Positions 58,784 to 64,000 of a DNA stretch of 64,000 bases are shown here, one piece after another; within the stretch, counting starts at the first letter, position 1, and every line of letters starts with the position of its first letter. The position numbers and the translations under genes were made by a program. The DNA comes from Pyrenochaeta sp. MPI-SDFR-AT-0127 (lineage: Eukaryota; Ascomycota; Dothideomycetes; Pleosporales; Cucurbitariaceae). Below the pieces are notes generated by a model that was not told the DNA's origin, did no database searches, and was given only the letters and a program-made list of their open reading frames with translations. Location: NCBI GenBank assembly GCA_020747015.1, contig JAGTJM010000029.1, forward strand, positions 1 through 64,000. The letters are read 5' to 3'.

Positions 58784-59663
58784 CTATTCGTCGTCGAAAA
58801 ATGGCAATGCTTTTAACCATGCGGCTCGCTCCGCATTTCTTGCCTCGCGATCTAAAAATTGTTGAATACCACAACTCAGTTGGTCCCTTATAGCAAAGTA
58901 ATCATCATTACTAACCCTGCCATCCCAATGTTTGAAATCTCCCACGTCAGTGATGAAATTATTCATCAGGTCGACCCCATGAGCCCACAGCTCCTCATCT
59001 TTTTCTTGCTGCTCAACCTCGGCGGCCGAAAAGTGGGGTGGGCACGGCTTGAGGGGTTTTCCATCGGATCCTTGGCCCGAAACTTTTGGCTATTCTTTTT
59101 CAACATCCCTAATATGGCGATTGAGGTATCGCTCAATAGTCCAGCAGGATTGTACCAGGCACAATGGTGACCCGGTGACGTGAGCTGCCTTTCTGCTGCA
59201 TGGCGAGGAACACTTGAGGATTCTGTCGATAACATTGGGCCATGTAGATATTGTGGAGTGTTTGGGCTTGTTGTAATGCCTTTGCCTCCCGTTGCCCGTT
59301 TAGAGACAATCTGTCGAAGTTCTCAGGGAGGCTGACTTTACCCGGCTCCTCCGGGCCATTGAAATCTAGAAAGCCAGGGCGCGTGACTTGCATGAACAAT
59401 GGGCTTGCGCTGATGGTTTGCCAGTCAATGATTCCAATGATCCGAGCGGGATTTTCTGGGTCAACGAAGATATCTTGCGTATGCAAATCGCCGTGCCAAA
59501 TGACAACAGTATGTGTTCCTTCTTCCTCTGGTAACACATCTAGGGCTACCTTCAAATAGTTGTTTAAAGCGGATGTTTTCATCAAGGTGCTAGGTTGGTA
59601 TTGTCTAGGTCCCAAAAAAAGTCCTTCGGGCATTCTTAGGTGTTTGAGGCCTTTTCTCAACAC
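58784..59663 (-). pseudogene. Decayed APH-family kinase (AIM9-like)
   Basis: The minus strand carries two pieces of one fungal phosphotransferase in different frames. The upstream piece (59663-59133) has the catalytic-loop region VVIWHGDLHTQDIFV and the metal-binding IIGIIDWQ, followed by PLFMQVTRPGFLDFNGPEEPG, as in AIM9-type proteins; it ends prematurely in LLDY-stop. Its catalytic-loop Asn (HGDLHxxN) is replaced by Asp. The downstream piece continues in another frame with ERYLNRHIRDVEKE, then an in-frame TAG at 59090-59092 where a Trp would fit, then EEELWAHG-type sequence and the normal C-terminus (VGDFKHWDGRVS, AWLKALPFFDDE; 58966-58784). The N-terminal lobe is missing, with a TGA immediately upstream. 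A frameshift, stop, lost catalytic residue and truncation make this a relic. Confidence 0.75.
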
Positions 59664-60949
59664 AGGCAGATATTCTCAATTGCACTGGATATTATTATCT
59701 GCTTCTGAGCAGTTTTCGGAGATCTGATTTAAGGCCTATTGACTCGACATTAGGCGTCGTATGTGTTGGCAGGCATAAGTCAAGTATGTTAGCAGGGAGC
59801 CGAGGATGGATTATCTGGCAACCGAATATGACGAACAAGGTTGGGAGCCGCAAGTGTTGGAGGTTTCAGCGATACCCTACTCCCTCCCCAGTAGAACCCC
59901 GTCATCGCTATTGAATGACACACAACTATGAGTATCTAGAATGAATAGTTCCGTCATTTGTTTGAACCACATAGCTGCGCAACTTGCTTGAGCTGTCTGA
60001 TTTTGGGCCAAAATCGAATCACATCTACACCGAAAGTCTAAGTATTTGCAGATGAGCCTTGATCATATACCAATAACGAGGTTCACATAATGCTTGGCCG
60101 GCTTTCATATCTTGACTTACGTCTAAGAGGCATCGCAGGAGTGTCATTCATGTGGTATCAGTATGTTGATGTCTGAGACTCACTGCTGGGCGGCCAAGGT
60201 TGCTTGTATCCTGACATAGCTCAAACCATTCATTCTATTTGGTTCTACGAACCCAGATGTTCTATGCTACTTGCGTATAGTATTTATGTATTGCTACTGT
60301 TCACATACATCTCAAAGTTTTTGTAAACAGACAAATGTCTAACAGAATATATACCTGATGATCGCTATAGTAGAATGTGTTAGACGAACTGACGATTGTG
60401 TCGCTGCAAAGGCAAACTTTTTATGGATCTGCCGCAACTGCTGAGCAAGCGGACATGAAAGCTGAAACACTAGTCTTATAAATTCATTTGGACCACTTTA
60501 CTTTACTTATTCTGCTAGCTGCAGCGTCTTTGCGTGTTATGCTTCTGTAGGCAAGCTGAAGTGTCATCGAGACAAATGTATAATCTGAATTCTGCTCTCG
60601 GATAACATTCCCAAGATCTGAGTTTAGGTACGTAGAGGAGTGACGAGTAGTTACCAACGTGACGTGACGTGTGCGGTGTCCTGAGCGTGCAACCCATCAT
60701 CGTGAAACGCCATACGTATAGTTGTTAGATTTCGTACGTAGTTCACATTGGTACCCCGCGACATGCTTCTTATCACTTAATTATACAGATAGAGAGCTTC
60801 ATAACTTGTAATTTATTCAACAATTTAAGACCGTTAAGTTTGAACCAAGAATAAATGCCGATGCCGACTCAGCAATAGCTCATTGCTTGCACGTAACTGC
60901 CATATACTACTTGTAGACTGTATGCTCATCAAACCTGTAGTGCAGCCTC
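59664..60949. other. AT-rich intergenic region
   Basis: About 1.3 kb without recognisable coding sequence. Its start may hold unrecognisable remains of the N-terminal half of the decayed kinase. Confidence 0.4.
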
Positions 60950-61923
60950 TTAGCTGAACCCAATCAACCTCTTTCCAATCAGAAATCCCTCCACATTCGT
61001 CTGAACGGCCTCAAACTTCACCGCTCCACAGGACTCACTTTCCAGATGATTGAACAGTGATGCTAATCGGCTGAACTCCCGTAAACATCCCCGTCCTGGG
61101 CAATGATATACCTTGTCCTTGCTGATATGCGCGGGACTATTTACATGTTGATTTAGCGCCGATAGGCTTCCAAATCCCCGGTGGCAAAGATAGCACTCGT
61201 AACAATATCCATTCCATGACGCAGCTGTGACAGTGGTAGTAGAAGAGGTGGGATACGTGAGGACCTTCTTAGTGATGAGGTGGTTTGGGTCGCGTTTGCG
61301 GATCTCTAGGAGGATGGTGGTGTGGTCAAGGCCTCTAGCTTTGGGGCACGAGCCGGTTTCAAGGTGCGTAGTGACCCCCGTTGCAGTAGTGAAGGCGCGT
61401 TTGCAGAACGGGCAGTTGAGAGGGGAGCCACGGTGGATGTTTGATGTCATGTGCTTTGAGGACAGTAAGTAGGATTCGCATGTACCGTAAAATATGACGT
61501 GTATGTTTAAATTAAGCCCTGTTCAGGACTTACCATCCGCAAGTTGTTCTCGTTCTGGAAGCCACGGCGGCAGCTAGAACACCAGTACTTCCGCCAATGG
61601 TTCATCTGATCCATATGCTTCCGAGCAGCTTGATGTGAGTAGAATCGGTCGTTGCAAGCCTCACATGCAAAAAGCGGTAACCTATGATCATAATCGTCCA
61701 TGTGGTCCTCCACATCCTCCTTACTGTAGAACCGCTCATAGCAAGTCTCACACTCGAAGCGAGGAAGCCGATGTCCAAAGTAGTCCATGTGATCCTCAGC
61801 ATCCTCTCGACAATAAAACCCAACGTCACAGCCCTCGCATGGCCAGTGACCTACGGCATTCATGTGCTGATGCAATGGAACACTAAGCCAGATTAAGTCG
61901 AGTTGGACCGATCGAACACGCAT
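60950..61923 (-). CDS. C2H2 zinc-finger protein
   Basis: Two exons, 61923-61534 and 61453-60950, joined in phase 0 across an 80-nt GTAAGT..AAG intron; 297 aa. There are about six C2H2-type fingers: CEGCDVGFYCREDAEDHMDYFGH, CETCYERF, CEACNDRF, CSSCRRGF (completed across the intron), CPFCKRAFTTATG with a distant His/Cys pair, and CYLCHRGFGSLSALNQH, plus a last CPGRGCLREFSRLASL finger ending in the CG box LESESCG. This arrangement, with ITKKVLTYP and AWNGYCYECYLC-like spacers, is typical of a Pezizomycotina C2H2 family of unknown function. Full-length relatives usually have an extra finger before the first one seen here; the chosen ATG 61923 gives a short atypical N-terminus, so an upstream exon may be missed or lost. 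It is probably nucleic-acid binding. Confidence 0.8.
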
Positions 61924-63862
61924 CACCTGACGAGGAACAGTCAACCCGAAGAATGGCTAAACCACCAAGTCTTACTACTTCTACGCATAATTTGTCGCTA
62001 TGTTTGCGATGCTTATTTTAACAAGCCGCAAACCAAGTAAACGTACGCTAGTTCTAGTCGGCATTCTCAATCCAGTGCACATCTGCGAGCTACGGGAATC
62101 GGATAGCAACGTGGCTGTAGGTCGCAGTTCCCGCTTTATTCCGAACGCGTTGGTAAACATAAACATGTATATTAGAAACGTCCGCATCCAAGTTGCTAAT
62201 GCGGGCATCATCGTGGGGCAACGAAAGTTAGCAGAAGGCTCATGCTATGGTCTGAGCAGCATTATTCCTTGAGTTTACCTACTCGGCGAGGCTCTCAGGG
62301 TATTAGTCATCAAAGCCAACCCTGCGCGGTTGCCTACTTTTCATTTTCCTTTCGGCCCGAAATAGTTTTCAGCTCTCCGTCCACGAATGGTAAGAGTATC
62401 TCACCCTTCTCTAAATATGTACTGCTTATCAATCTTCTCAACGCAATATGGGCAAACAGCCCTGTTTTACATGTCAATACAAACGCTGCTTCCAAAGCCG
62501 TAGCATGCGCGGGGCTCCTCAGCCGGTGGTATGTGCAGGTATTACTATTTGACGGTACAAGGATTCGTACCAATACCGACTTGTCAATGCTTAACAGGTC
62601 TGAGCTGCAGCGCCAGGCAGCGGTGTCAAAGCTTGATAGCTGAGATAAGGCGACGCTTGGCTGATATGGCGTAGAATTCGGAGCTCGGGAAGCACCTATA
62701 CTCTCTCTCTAGAAAGTCCAAATCGATAAGATAACGGCCAACGGAGGGGATGCCCATAAAACGCTACAATTTACATCCTGCATGCCCATCAAGCGCATGA
62801 TTAATCCCGTGTGCATTTCCATAAACATAATGTACCCTGCTGAGAAATAGATCTAAATAAAAATGAAATACAAGCTATACTTGCAGGGAGTGTCAATTTA
62901 TCGCCCCGTCAAGGCTTTTGATACAGAAGGACAATCAAATATCAGTCAACACCGAAGTTTATATCGGCCTACACTATTGCGGTGTCTATCAAACCTATGT
63001 TTGCGCTTCTGATTAGGGCATAAAGTGATTCATCAAGAATTTCGATTGGGTTCACTATGTCATATCGGAAGAGCACGAACTTGTAGAGTTAGGTAACCAG
63101 ATTAAGTGGGAAAATTACCCGCAACTTGGCTATGTGTGTCCTTTGGCTTGCTAAGGGCTTATGTTTCTCTGAATGACACCGCCGACTTTCAGCGCCTTCG
63201 AATTTGATTATCACTTTCCTTACGTAGTATTTGTCCGAAATTACCAATGCAAGAATTTTGCCATTTTCGCTGACTGTGCCATGTGCTGTCATGAGCTAGC
63301 CTGCACTACACCCCATGTAAGAGCAATCGGGCCTTTGTGATCCCCAACCTAACAATCCCTACACCATGTAAGCCACAGAATAATACCGTCCTATTAGAAA
63401 AAGAACGCCAGGACTACATAAAACCCTCGTTAGCTTATAAAGAACTGAAACGGCAACTGTGGTGCGCTCTGACCTTAACGTTTGGGGCTGGTGTGCCAAA
63501 AAAGGTGAACACAACCTTGGACACTTAGATCAAGAGAAAATGATTGGTGGTAACCTTGTAAGATCCAACGGATACGATGATTGGAAACGAGCATCGATCA
63601 ATATTATACGAGCTCAAGCAGCATCAGCAGCTTACGTTCATGAACTCCTCGCCGCCGACTGTCAGAAGAACAAAATGGACAAGCCATTGTGGGAAATTGA
63701 AGTAAGCACTGTGAGCGCGACATCAGTTCTCATGTACTTAAACCCCTTCTTCCCTTGCTCCAAGGCCGCAAACTTCATCCAGTCAAAGTAGCACAGCTAG
63801 TCGAACCTCGTTCTTCATCTTGCATTATATTATTTTAACTTCAAATCTCTCCCCTCGCCAAA
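61924..63862. other. 1.9 kb intergenic region
   Basis: No convincing gene is seen. The frame at 62242-62643 (plus) and the one at 63459-63791 (plus) have no domain and no splice support. A CT-rich leader, TCAAATCTCTCCCCTCGCC, directly precedes the next ATG. Confidence 0.4.
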
Positions 63863-64000
63863 ATGCGCTTTTCCATCACTTCTGCCGCCGCCATCATGGC
63901 TACTCTCTCCGCCAGTGGATCCGCCTTCGTGATTGACACCTTCAGTGGCACCAACTGCGACAGTGTCGTCCAGACAGGCGTCAATATCTGGGATAACACC
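63863..64000 (+). CDS. Small secreted protein, cut by window end
   Basis: ATG 63863 starts an open frame to the last base of the window (46 codons seen). Residues 1-20 form a signal peptide (MRFSITSAAAIMATLSASGS), followed by AFVIDTFSGTNCDSV, a start common among small secreted fungal proteins of about 130 aa whose mature part begins near a first cysteine. The CT-rich leader and a Kozak-like CCAAAATG support the start. Family and function cannot be judged from this part. Confidence 0.6.
   Translation, partial: MRFSITSAAAIMATLSASGSAFVIDTFSGTNCDSVVQTGVNIWDNT

Noticed and set aside
62242..62643. 133-codon plus-strand frame
   Set aside because: No start context, domain or splice support; low-complexity mixed sequence.
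63459..63791. 110-codon plus-strand frame just before the last secreted-protein gene
   Set aside because: It begins at a non-ATG position, has no recognised domain and ends directly in the next gene's leader. A decayed gene cannot be excluded.
1..64000. tRNA, rRNA or CRISPR elements
   Set aside because: I looked for B-box-like GGTTCGA sequences, conserved rRNA blocks and regularly spaced repeats and found none outside coding sequence. A tRNA missed by eye is possible; a tRNA scan would decide.

Overview
The window looks like nuclear DNA of a filamentous ascomycete (Pezizomycotina, most likely a Dothideomycete; the placement is inference). The signs are many short introns (46 to 165 nt) with GT..AG ends and CTAAC/CTGAC-type branch sites, Zn2Cys6 regulators with fungal_trans domains, a CYT-4/DSS1-type mitochondrial RNase, a dipeptidyl-peptidase 5, a fungal TRP-like membrane protein and several small secreted proteins. 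No rRNA, tRNA, CRISPR array or intact transposon was recognised by eye. All gene models were spliced by hand from frame, splice sites and family likeness.

Layout. 1.0-2.7 kb: a nucleotidyltransferase (NMNAT-like) gene. 3.4-8.1 kb: two small secreted proteins separated by 3.6 kb without genes. 9.0-10.5 kb: a 500-aa protein ending in an H2A-like histone fold. 10.7-15.2 kb: a secreted type-B carboxylesterase, a Cys-rich single-pass membrane protein and a doubtful small secreted protein, all on the minus strand. 16.2-22.1 kb: two convergent genes, one an orphan 422-aa protein, the other an eight-exon 1336-aa protein carrying a fungal N-terminal helical domain, a vWA domain and a divergent trypsin-like domain. 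23.5-26.4 kb: a Zn2Cys6 regulator. 26.8-30.7 kb: the molybdopterin synthase small subunit, a possible overlapping small gene, and a mitochondrial RNase II-family exonuclease. 31.8-35.2 kb: a second Zn2Cys6 regulator. 35.2-40.2 kb: a 5 kb stretch without recognisable genes between convergent genes. 40.2-47.0 kb: a FYVE+RING ubiquitin ligase and a TRP-like membrane protein. 49.3-53.4 kb: secreted dipeptidyl-peptidase 5 and an NAD(P)-binding reductase-like protein. 54.5-64.0 kb: an eight-cysteine secreted protein, a second Cys-rich receptor-like protein, a decayed aminoglycoside-phosphotransferase-type kinase, a C2H2 zinc-finger protein, and the first part of another secreted protein cut by the window end.

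The genes do not form one pathway or a secondary-metabolite cluster: no PKS, NRPS, terpene cyclase or P450 is present. Housekeeping genes (MOCS2A-like, RNase, FYVE-RING, TRP-like) are interspersed with accessory genes for secreted proteins, surface receptors and one candidate conflict/immunity protein. The two most unusual loci are the vWA/trypsin-like protein at 17.7-22.1 kb, which also appears to use a GC-AG intron, and the histone-fold fusion at 9.0-10.5 kb.
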